Assembly (NCBI GenBank): GCA_030840545.1
Contig: JAVEEH010000279.1
Span: 1-6,030, forward strand
Length of the DNA stretch: 6,030 nt
Direction of reading: 5' to 3'
DNA from: Frankiaceae bacterium
GTDB taxonomy: Bacteria; Actinomycetota; Actinomycetes; JAFAQI01
This document shows, piece by piece, positions 1-5,395 of this stretch (positions within the stretch are counted from its first letter, which is position 1; each line of letters begins with the position of its first letter). Under the pieces are notes generated by a model that did no database searches, was not told the DNA's origin, and saw nothing but the letters and a program-made list of their open reading frames with translations. Both the position numbers and the translations under genes were made by a program.

Positions 1-93
1 AGCGGTCGGCAGCACCCCTGCTCCGGGCGCGACCGCCAGGCCGATGCCCACGGCGATGAGGGCCAGCGACCGGCGTGTCCGCAAACGCCTCAC
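1..93 (-). CDS. N-terminus of an exported protein (partial, 3' end outside window)
   Basis: Thirty-one codons are visible, read from a GTG at 93-91 and still open at the window edge. The translation begins MRRLRTRRSLALIAVGIGLA and continues VAPGAGVLPTA. This is a strongly basic n-region followed by a hydrophobic core of about 14 residues, typical of an export signal. The stretch T-R-R-S-L-A also loosely fits the twin-arginine (Tat) consensus, so either Sec or Tat export is possible. No lipobox Cys appears in the visible part. The proposed GTG overlaps the TGA stop of the PAP2 gene in a GTGA junction, which suggests translational coupling; an in-frame TTG at 84-82 is an alternative start with better spacing from the GAGGG upstream. 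The mature protein is not in the window, so no function can be given. Confidence 0.55.
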   Translation of the reverse strand, partial: MRRLRTRRSLALIAVGIGLAVAPGAGVLPTA

Positions 94-920
94 ACCCTCA
101 CAACGTCCCGGTCCGGCGCAGCGCTGACACGCTGGGCGACGTCTTCGGAGCACCCATCTTGAGACAGCAACATCGCGATACGGAATGCGACCGCGGCCAT
201 CGCGGCCGCGACGATGCCGTCGAGCCAGAAGTGGTTGCCGGTGACAACAACAACCACGGACGTGAGGACGGCGTGCGTGATCGTCACGACTCGAGCAGCC
301 GTGGATCGGGTCGCCCATGCGGCGACGGCAAACAGCACCGCCCAGCCGACATGGATCGACGGCATCGCCGAGAGGTGGTCGGACAGGCCGGGCGTGTCGC
401 CATAGACCGACTGTCCGAGCACCGCGGCCGTGTCGACGAGATGGGTCTGGGCGAGGAGCCGCGGCGGGGCGGTCGACACGAGGTGCATCAGCAGGCAGCA
501 GCCGGTGAACAGCACCAACGCCGTCCGCGTAACGACGTAGTGCGCTCGATGCCGCAGCCAGAGCCAGGCCAGCGCGAAGTCAACGGACAACCAGTGGGCG
601 TAGGCGTAGTAGTAGTTCGCAGCCTCCGTCAGGGTGTGATGCGCGAGCACCGGTCGCTGCAGCGCCGCCTCGTCGGCGATGTGCAACGACTGCTCGGCGT
701 GCCAGATCAACGCGCCGCGCCGGTAGCCGCCGGCTGGATGGTGGCCGACGAGATGTCCGACGAACATCCAGAGGCCGAACAGGCCGAGCACGACGCCGAC
801 CTCGCGGATCGCGCCGCCGATCTCATGTCGGCGCAGCCGCATCGACAGCAGCGCACCGACACCGACGAGCACCGCGGCAATGACCCCCGCGGTGATCCAC
901 GTGACGTGCAGCTGCGGCAT
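90..920 (-). CDS. PAP2-superfamily membrane phosphatase/transferase (AUR1/PAP2_3-like)
   Basis: This is an integral membrane protein of 276 residues, with hydrophobic segments near residues 7-26, 41-59, 112-123, 129-149, 191-207, 212-227 and 235-253. The PAP2 signature is clear: MPSIHVGWA (Ser188, His190) matches the C2 motif, and GNHFWLDG (His230, Asp234) matches the C3 motif with the H-x3-D spacing. An APPR motif at 151-154 and NYYYAYAHW at 102-110 are typical of the subfamily that includes yeast inositol phosphorylceramide synthase Aur1, rather than of classic phosphatidic acid phosphatases. The expected chemistry is removal or transfer of a phosphate or phospho-headgroup on a lipid at the membrane face; the substrate cannot be read from sequence. 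An in-frame GTG at 929 exists, but the ATG at 920 has a GAGGGT about 9 nt upstream and is preferred. It follows hmgA after 198 bp, so it probably has its own promoter, and it overlaps the next gene by 4 bp. Confidence 0.85.
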   Translation of the reverse strand: MPQLHVTWITAGVIAAVLVGVGALLSMRLRRHEIGGAIREVGVVLGLFGLWMFVGHLVGHHPAGGYRRGALIWHAEQSLHIADEAALQRPVLAHHTLTEAANYYYAYAHWLSVDFALAWLWLRHRAHYVVTRTALVLFTGCCLLMHLVSTAPPRLLAQTHLVDTAAVLGQSVYGDTPGLSDHLSAMPSIHVGWAVLFAVAAWATRSTAARVVTITHAVLTSVVVVVTGNHFWLDGIVAAAMAAVAFRIAMLLSQDGCSEDVAQRVSAAPDRDVVRV

Positions 921-929
921 GAGGCCCAC

Positions 930-935
930 ACCCTC
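930..935 (-). promoter_or_regulatory. Ribosome binding site of the PAP2 gene
   Basis: The minus strand reads GAGGGT here, 9 nt before the ATG at 920 but immediately before the in-frame GTG at 929. The spacing decides in favour of the ATG. This is the clearest Shine-Dalgarno-like site at any gene start in the window. Confidence 0.5.
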
Positions 936-950
936 GGACGGCCATTCGAC

Positions 951-990
951 GACTGGCAGTCTTCCACCGACGCAGTGCGTCTACTGGCAG
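951..990. promoter_or_regulatory. Cluster of small palindromes upstream of the PAP2 gene, candidate operator
   Basis: Within 40 bp there are two perfect odd-length palindromes and a partial third. GACTGGCAGTC (951-961) has 5-bp arms around one base. GACGCAGTGCGTC (969-981) has 6-bp arms around one base. ACTGGCAG (983-990) repeats the core of the first. The two ACTGGCAG copies (952-959 and 983-990) are 31 bp apart, about three helical turns. One-base centres make poor RNA hairpins, so binding of dimeric regulators to double-stranded DNA is the more natural reading. The cluster lies 31-70 bp before the PAP2 ATG, where a promoter or operator is expected. No convincing -10/-35 pair was recognised, and no binding protein can be named. 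Confidence 0.4.
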
Positions 991-1027
991 ATCGAGAGTT
1001 GGGTGTCCGGTAGGAGGTTTCGCCAGC

Positions 1028-1082
1028 GGGCACCAAATGCCCTCCGTGGAACCCCTGTGAGCAGCTTGCCCCCGAATGGGCA
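1028..1082. repeat. Two inverted repeats with identical GGGCA/TGCCC arms
   Basis: GGGCA-ccaaa-TGCCC (1028-1042) and TGCCC-ccgaat-GGGCA (1067-1082) are perfect 5-bp inverted repeats with 5- and 6-base loops. They use the same arm sequence in mirrored order. In a transcript running on from hmgA they could form two successive hairpins, or refold by pairing arms across the 24-base gap. They lie in the non-coding gap between hmgA and the PAP2 gene. Neither is followed by a T-run, so classical intrinsic termination is not shown. Confidence 0.4.
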
Positions 1083-1092
1083 CGACACTCTG

Positions 1093-1112
1093 GCGGTGTT
1101 CGACACCACCGC
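1093..1112 (-). terminator. Possible stem-loop just downstream of hmgA
   Basis: The minus strand reads GCGGTG, an 8-base loop, then CACCGC, starting 6 bases after the hmgA stop codon. The stem is only 6 bp (GGTGT-CGA-ACACC is an alternative fold inside it) and there is no following T-tract. Together with the two hairpins at 1028-1082 it may serve as a terminator or 3'-end processing signal, since actinobacterial terminators often lack U-tracts. The assignment rests on position and is weak. Confidence 0.3.
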
Positions 1113-1118
1113 GCGGGC

Positions 1119-2312
1119 TCAGCCGCTGGAGGAGTCGTTGCTGTGCCGCGGCTCGCCGATCCAGGTCCAGGCATAGCCGGTGTCCTCGCACGCCACCGCC
1201 GCATCGCCGAGACCGAGTGGCTTGAAGGTGTCGATCATCACGGCCATCTCATCCGTCGATGCCTTGCCGATCGACGCCTCCACACTGCCCGGCTGTGGCC
1301 CGTGGATGAACCCGGACGGGTGCAGCGAGATCGACCCCAGCTCGATGCCCGCGCCCTTGCGCGACATGAAGTCGCCCCCGACGTAGAACAGCACCTCGTC
1401 GCTGTCGACGTTGGCGTGGTTGTAGGGCGCCGGGATCGACTGCGGGTGATAGTCGAACATCCGCGGCACGAACGAGCAGACGACGAATCCCGGTCCCTCG
1501 AACGTCTGGTGCACGGTCGGCGGCTGATGCAACCGACCCGTGATCGGCTCGAAGTCGTGGATGGAGAAGGCGTAGGGATACAGGCAGCCGTCCCAGCCGA
1601 CGACGTCGAACGGATGGTGCGCGTAGGTGTAGCGCGTGCAGCCGGCGCGGTGCCGCACGATGACATCGACATTGTCGCCCTCAGCCGTGAACGGCCCCTC
1701 CGGTCCGCGCAGGTCCCGTTCGCAGTACGGCGAGTGCTCGAGGAACTGACCCTTCGCCGACAGATACCGCTTCGGCGGTCCGACATGGCCGCGGGCCTCG
1801 GTGACGAGGGCACGCAACGGCTCGGCCCCGGTCGGGACCCAGCGGTGCGTTGTCGATGTCGGCAGCACGACGTAGTCACCCGCTCCGACGGTCAACGTGC
1901 CGAAGACCGTCTCGACGGTCGCTGCGCCTGCTTCGACGTAGACCAGCTCGTCACCGGCGGCGTTCCGATAGAGCGGTGCCGCGCGGTCGGCCACGACGTA
2001 GGAGATCCGCACATCCTCGTTGCCCAGGAGCAGCTGCCGGCCGGTGACGAGGTCCGCCGAGCCGACTCCCAGCTTGTGCGTCTTGAGGTGCCGTGGCTTG
2101 AGCGGATGGTTGGGCGAGAGCAGCTGCGGTGGCTCGTCCACCGCAACGGCCTCGACGATCGCGGTCGGCCGGTTGTGGTGGTAGAGAAGCGCCGAGTCCG
2201 ACGAGAAACCCTCGACGCCCATCAGCTCCTCGGCATAGAGCGAGCCATCGGGCTTGTGGAACTGGGTGTGCCGCTTAGGCGGAACCTCCCCGACGACACG
2301 GTAGTGAGGCAT
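1119..2312 (-). CDS. hmgA: Homogentisate 1,2-dioxygenase (short actinobacterial form)
   Basis: This 397-residue protein should be the cytosolic non-haem Fe(II) enzyme that opens the ring of homogentisate to maleylacetoacetate in tyrosine and phenylalanine breakdown. Family features include the N-terminal GEVPPKRHTQFHKPDGSLYA (8-27), ELMGVEGFSSDSALLYH (29-45), HHPFDVVGWDG (232-242) and the C-terminal cupin metal site. Candidate iron ligands are His299, Glu306 and His337, matching human His335, Glu341 and His371; His331 matches human His365. It is shorter than the roughly 430-445-residue human and Pseudomonas enzymes, and its first His-Glu pair has one extra residue between the ligands. The ATG at 2312 is 14 bp after the rhomboid-like A stop and has no evident Shine-Dalgarno sequence, but the N-terminus fits the family. 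No other homogentisate-pathway gene (HPPD, fumarylacetoacetase, maleylacetoacetate isomerase) is in the window. A related cupin dioxygenase acting on another aromatic is the main alternative. Confidence 0.85.
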   Translation of the reverse strand: MPHYRVVGEVPPKRHTQFHKPDGSLYAEELMGVEGFSSDSALLYHHNRPTAIVEAVAVDEPPQLLSPNHPLKPRHLKTHKLGVGSADLVTGRQLLLGNEDVRISYVVADRAAPLYRNAAGDELVYVEAGAATVETVFGTLTVGAGDYVVLPTSTTHRWVPTGAEPLRALVTEARGHVGPPKRYLSAKGQFLEHSPYCERDLRGPEGPFTAEGDNVDVIVRHRAGCTRYTYAHHPFDVVGWDGCLYPYAFSIHDFEPITGRLHQPPTVHQTFEGPGFVVCSFVPRMFDYHPQSIPAPYNHANVDSDEVLFYVGGDFMSRKGAGIELGSISLHPSGFIHGPQPGSVEASIGKASTDEMAVMIDTFKPLGLGDAAVACEDTGYAWTWIGEPRHSNDSSSG

Positions 2313-2333
2313 GCGTCAACGCTGCGTCACGCA
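2312..2333 (-). repeat. Tandem TGACGCA repeats and a palindrome spanning the hmgA start
   Basis: On the minus strand TGACGCA occurs at 2329-2323 and again at 2318-2312, exactly 11 bp apart (about one helical turn). The first copy begins with the stop codon of rhomboid-like A, and the last A of the second is the A of the hmgA ATG. The first copy also forms the odd palindrome TGCGT-G-ACGCA (2323-2333). It could be a site for a regulator of hmgA, but the element is short and the 14-bp gap is small, so chance is quite possible. Confidence 0.3.
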
Positions 2334-2953
2334 ACCGCCGCTGTCAACGATTGACCCGAGCGCATGGGCCGCAGTCCCATCCACGCGCCGACGATGATCG
2401 CGACGGCGTGGCCGATCGTGGCGACCTGCGACGCGTCGGTCACGTCGAATGCCTCGATGGCCAACGGCACCAGCGTCAGGGCGCAGACCACCCGCAGCGG
2501 CCGAGGCGCCCTGGACGACGTGACGACGGCTGCCGCACACGCGGCCACGATGTAGGACGGCCCGAAGTCCAGCAGCCGTCGGGCCGACGACGACACCTCG
2601 CCGGCAGCTATGCGCACCGCGAGGACGCCCTCGGACACCAGCGTCCCGATGACGTGCGCCAAGGCGCCGGTGAGCAGGGTGCGGAGCGGACCGCGGATGA
2701 GCTCGAGCGCACCGAGACAGAGCAGGCTGACGGTGAGCCAGTAGCCGATCGGCGCACCGGACCACAGCGACGAGGCGGGCAGCACGAGCCAGGGGGCGTG
2801 CTCCAGGTGGGCCAGGTTGGTGCTGGAGGCGACGAGGACGGCAGTTCGTTGCTGTGGCGTCTGCAACATCCACCAGCAGTATCCGCCCAGCAGCACGGCG
2901 GAGTAGGCCGTCGCGACGATCGGCCATCGGCGGGTGCGGAGTCCCGTTGTCAT
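2327..2953 (-). CDS. Rhomboid-like membrane protein A
   Basis: This is a 208-residue protein with about six membrane segments (near 11-30, 70-87, 93-113, 131-146, 152-169, 177-196). It resembles the small actinobacterial rhomboid-like family. Diagnostic stretches are HLEHAPWLVLPASSLW (49-64) after the first helix, AHVIGTLVSE (99-108), LLDFGPSY (127-134) and TIGHAVA (179-185). Ser133 at the start of the fourth helix and His182 in the sixth sit where rhomboid intramembrane proteases carry their Ser-His dyad, but the usual GxSG is GPSY here, so protease activity is unproven. It aligns without gaps to rhomboid-like B over the whole length. That alignment supports the ATG at 2953 rather than longer upstream readings, which would run back into the LysX-like gene. 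It starts 29 bp after the LysX-like stop and ends 14 bp before hmgA, so it is probably cotranscribed with both. Substrate and partner are unknown. Confidence 0.75.
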   Translation of the reverse strand: MTTGLRTRRWPIVATAYSAVLLGGYCWWMLQTPQQRTAVLVASSTNLAHLEHAPWLVLPASSLWSGAPIGYWLTVSLLCLGALELIRGPLRTLLTGALAHVIGTLVSEGVLAVRIAAGEVSSSARRLLDFGPSYIVAACAAAVVTSSRAPRPLRVVCALTLVPLAIEAFDVTDASQVATIGHAVAIIVGAWMGLRPMRSGQSLTAAVA

Positions 2954-2982
2954 CGTGTAGGTGTCGATGCCACAAAAGATCG

Positions 2983-4737
2983 TCAGACAAACTCGTCGAC
3001 TGAAGGGGATGCCCCGAGCCGCCGGCTGCGCCGCAGCGCGAGCCACTGCTTGGGCCAGACGATGAAGGCCTCGGCTTCGAGCGCGGCGATCGCGACCCGC
3101 GGGACGTCGCCGGCGCCGGGATAGCAGACGAAGCGTGGCTCCCATATCGGTCGGAACTTCGCATTGAACCGATACAGCGACTCGATCTGGAACCACCGCG
3201 ACGCGAGCAGCAGCACCTCGCGCCACAGCCGCAGGATCGGGCCGGCTCCCAGCCGACCCCCGCGCTCGAGGGCCGAGCGGAAGACCGAGAAGTTCAACGA
3301 GAGCTTGGTCACCCCGAGGTTCGGCGCAGCTCGCATGGCAGCGACGATCATCAGCTCGTTGAGCCCGGCGTCGGCCTCCCGGTCCCGCCGCATCAGGTCG
3401 AGGGACAGCCCGTCGTCTCCCCAGGGAACGAAGTGCAGCACGGCCGCCAGCCGGTCGTCCTTGTGTGCCGTCACTGCGACACAGTCACCGTCCGCGGCGG
3501 CACCGAAGCGACCCAACGCCATCGAGAACCCGCGCTCGACCTCGGCACCTCGCCACTGGGCTGCCTGGCGGCGGATGTCGACGATCTCCTGCGGTGTCAT
3601 GTCGCGCACCCGGCGTACGAGGGTCTTGTAGCCGCAGCGTTCGACCCGGCTGACCATCTGCCGCACGTTGCGCATCGCGCGGCCTTCGAGGGTGAAGTCC
3701 TCGACGTCGACCACGGCCTCGTCCCCCAGCTCCAACGCCCGCAGCCCACCCTCGCGCACCCACACCTCACCACCGATCTCGCTGCAGCCCATGACCGCCG
3801 GCACCCACGCGTGGCGCCGCGCCTCGCGCAGGAACGCCTGGATGGCGCCGGGCCACGCCTCCGGGTCACCGATCGGGTCACCGGACGCGAGCATCACGCC
3901 GGACACGACGCGATAGGAGATGGCAGCCTTGCCGCTCTCCGAGAACAGTGCCGCCTTGTCCGCCCGCAGCGCGAAATAGCCGAGCGAGTCTCGCTCGCCG
4001 GCCGCCGTGAGCAACGCACGCAACCGCTCGTCGTCCGAGGCACTCAGGACCGCCACCGGCTCTGGCGTTCGCAAGGCGAGGTAGGCCGTCACCAGCACCG
4101 TCGCCGCGCCGAGCGCGAGCAGCACGTCGTAGATGAGGTCGCCCGCTGCATCGGTGCGGAAGCGAATCGACCCGGGCACACCGACCAGCCCCCACAGAAC
4201 CTCGCGCAGCCGGGCCCCGAACGACGGTGTCCCCACCATCACCGAGTCGCGGCCATAGAGCAGTGTCAGGCCCAGAACGAGGCTCGACCCGAGCATCGCG
4301 ACGAGGGCAATCGGTGCGCGCAGCCGGGTGCGCGGGTCACCGGCGGCGTAGAACTGGCCGGAGAGCAGGATCAGCAGCACCGCCATGAGCAGGGTGACGG
4401 CTGCCTCCTCGCCATCGAGTCCCTTGGCGAGGTGCAGGGCGGAGCTGAGCAGCAGCAGCCCGACCGCGCCACGCCACGCTCGTCGTTTCCGGCGGCGCAG
4501 TCCATGGCCGAGCATGACCAGCAGCAGCCCGACGACGACGGTGCTGGCACTCGCGGCATTGGCGACCTGCAGCGGTACGACGGTGGTCAGCGCCTTCAGC
4601 CGACCGGCGCGCTCGGGGGTGAGCGCGCTGACGATGTCCACGACGCCGAGCCCGACCGTGGCCAGCGCAAACGCCGTGGGCACCCCACGCAACAGTCGCG
4701 ACGGAACGTTGTCGGTTGTCTTGTCGGCGCGCCTCAC
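2983..4737 (-). CDS. LysX/MprF-type phosphatidylglycerol lysyltransferase-domain membrane protein, without a lysyl-tRNA synthetase domain
   Basis: This 584-residue protein has an N-terminal membrane part with about six hydrophobic segments (near 18-38, 61-79, 89-103, 112-130, 142-161, 203-222). A cytosolic C-terminal DUF2156-type domain spans roughly 235-545. Family motifs are DSLGYFALRADKAALFSESG (250-269), ASGDPIGDPEAW (284-295), RGFSMALGRFG (402-412), LSLDLMRRDREADAGLNELM (444-463) and LSLNFSVFRSALERG (479-493), then RWFQIESLYRFNAKFRPIWE (514-533). In characterised relatives this domain transfers an aminoacyl group, usually lysine, from charged tRNA to phosphatidylglycerol. This lowers membrane negative charge and gives resistance to cationic peptides. 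Mycobacterial LysX fuses it to a lysyl-tRNA synthetase; here the protein ends soon after the transferase domain. The amino acid and lipid used are not determinable. The GTG at 4737 overlaps the upstream TGA (GTGA), with GGTGG a few bases upstream, suggesting translational coupling to rhomboid-like B. Confidence 0.85.
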   Translation of the reverse strand: MRRADKTTDNVPSRLLRGVPTAFALATVGLGVVDIVSALTPERAGRLKALTTVVPLQVANAASASTVVVGLLLVMLGHGLRRRKRRAWRGAVGLLLLSSALHLAKGLDGEEAAVTLLMAVLLILLSGQFYAAGDPRTRLRAPIALVAMLGSSLVLGLTLLYGRDSVMVGTPSFGARLREVLWGLVGVPGSIRFRTDAAGDLIYDVLLALGAATVLVTAYLALRTPEPVAVLSASDDERLRALLTAAGERDSLGYFALRADKAALFSESGKAAISYRVVSGVMLASGDPIGDPEAWPGAIQAFLREARRHAWVPAVMGCSEIGGEVWVREGGLRALELGDEAVVDVEDFTLEGRAMRNVRQMVSRVERCGYKTLVRRVRDMTPQEIVDIRRQAAQWRGAEVERGFSMALGRFGAAADGDCVAVTAHKDDRLAAVLHFVPWGDDGLSLDLMRRDREADAGLNELMIVAAMRAAPNLGVTKLSLNFSVFRSALERGGRLGAGPILRLWREVLLLASRWFQIESLYRFNAKFRPIWEPRFVCYPGAGDVPRVAIAALEAEAFIVWPKQWLALRRSRRLGASPSVDEFV

Positions 4738-5354
4738 GGTGCTGCCACCACCCGACCCCGGCGATGCCAGGCCAGGACGATGACGGCGCCGACCGCTGCA
4801 GCCACGGCATGACCGATGGCATCGACCTCACCACTCGTGAGGCCGTCGAGCGTCTCGATGGTCAACGGCACCAGCGTCAGCGCGGACAGGACCCGCCACC
4901 GCCGCCGGACAGCCGGCGACGATGCGACCGCGACCCCGCACGCAACGACGACGTAGGAAGGCCCGACATCCAGCAGGTGGCGGGCCGACGACGGAAGGTC
5001 GCCGGCACTCACGCGCAGCGCAACGACTGCCTCGGAGACGAGCGTGCCGATGACGTGGCCCGCGCCGGCGATCGCCAACGTCGGCAGCGCGCCGAAGGAG
5101 AGCTCGAGCAGGCCGAGGCAGACCGCGACGCCGATCACCCACAACGCCAGCCATCCCTGCGCCCAGAGCGCTGACAGGGGCAGCACCCGCCACGGGTCGT
5201 GCTCGAGGTGGTAGACGTCCGTGCTCGTCGACAGCAGGACCCGCGCGCGGTGCGCGGGGCGTAACGACGCGAGCCAGAAGTGCGCGACGACCAGGACCGT
5301 GGCATAGCCCACGGCCACGAACGGCACCCGCCGCACGGCGCCGCGGACTGTCAC
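4734..5354 (-). CDS. Rhomboid-like membrane protein B
   Basis: This 206-residue membrane protein is a paralogue of rhomboid-like A, with about 98 of 206 aligned positions identical by hand count and no gaps. The strongest blocks are HLEHDPWRVLPLSALW (49-64), GHVIGTLVSE (99-108), PSSARHLLDVGPSY (121-134), ALTLVPLTIE (158-167) and IGHAVAAAVGA (180-190). His100, Ser133 and His182 keep the same numbers as in A. About six membrane helices are predicted by eye, and the C-terminus ends in a short basic tail (WHRRGR). The start is a GTG at 5354, 41 bp after the transporter stop. It lacks a strong Shine-Dalgarno site, but the N-terminus aligns with that of A. Its stop overlaps the GTG start of the LysX-like gene, the tightest junction in the window, which hints at a shared role in the membrane. 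It may be an intramembrane protease or an inactive rhomboid-fold partner. Confidence 0.75.
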   Translation of the reverse strand: MTVRGAVRRVPFVAVGYATVLVVAHFWLASLRPAHRARVLLSTSTDVYHLEHDPWRVLPLSALWAQGWLALWVIGVAVCLGLLELSFGALPTLAIAGAGHVIGTLVSEAVVALRVSAGDLPSSARHLLDVGPSYVVVACGVAVASSPAVRRRWRVLSALTLVPLTIETLDGLTSGEVDAIGHAVAAAVGAVIVLAWHRRGRVVAAP

Positions 5355-5395
5355 GTCTCTGATCGTTGCACGGGCAGTTCGCCGGGCCTGAACCG

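Noticed and set aside
921..929. GTG at 929 as the start of the PAP2 gene
   Set aside because: The only Shine-Dalgarno-like site lies right against it, while the spacing to the ATG at 920 is about 9 nt.
1012..1042. Perfect AGGAGG on the plus strand at 1012-1017 as sign of a plus-strand gene
   Set aside because: The nearest ATG (1037) is 19 nt away and opens only a seven-codon frame ending at a TGA. No coding signal follows.
880..1176. 98-residue plus-strand open frame spanning the hmgA-PAP2 gap
   Set aside because: It overlaps both neighbouring genes in antisense, lacks a ribosome binding site at its start and has no recognisable composition or motif.
2954..3226. N-terminal extension of rhomboid-like A up to 3226
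   Set aside because: It would overlap the conserved 3' end of the LysX-like gene. The extension is Arg/Ala-rich without a motif, and the paralogue B aligns from the ATG at 2953.
75..4812. Long plus-strand open frames opposite the PAP2, hmgA and LysX-like genes (75-1013, 1143-2354, 3433-4812)
   Set aside because: Their translations are rich in Arg, His, Asp and Gln with no recognisable domain. They mirror the third-position GC bias of the minus-strand genes, which have clear family motifs.
5355..5395. Possible GTTC/GAAC hairpin between the transporter and rhomboid-like B
   Set aside because: The arms are only 4 bp before a mismatch and no T-run follows. It is too weak to call a terminator.
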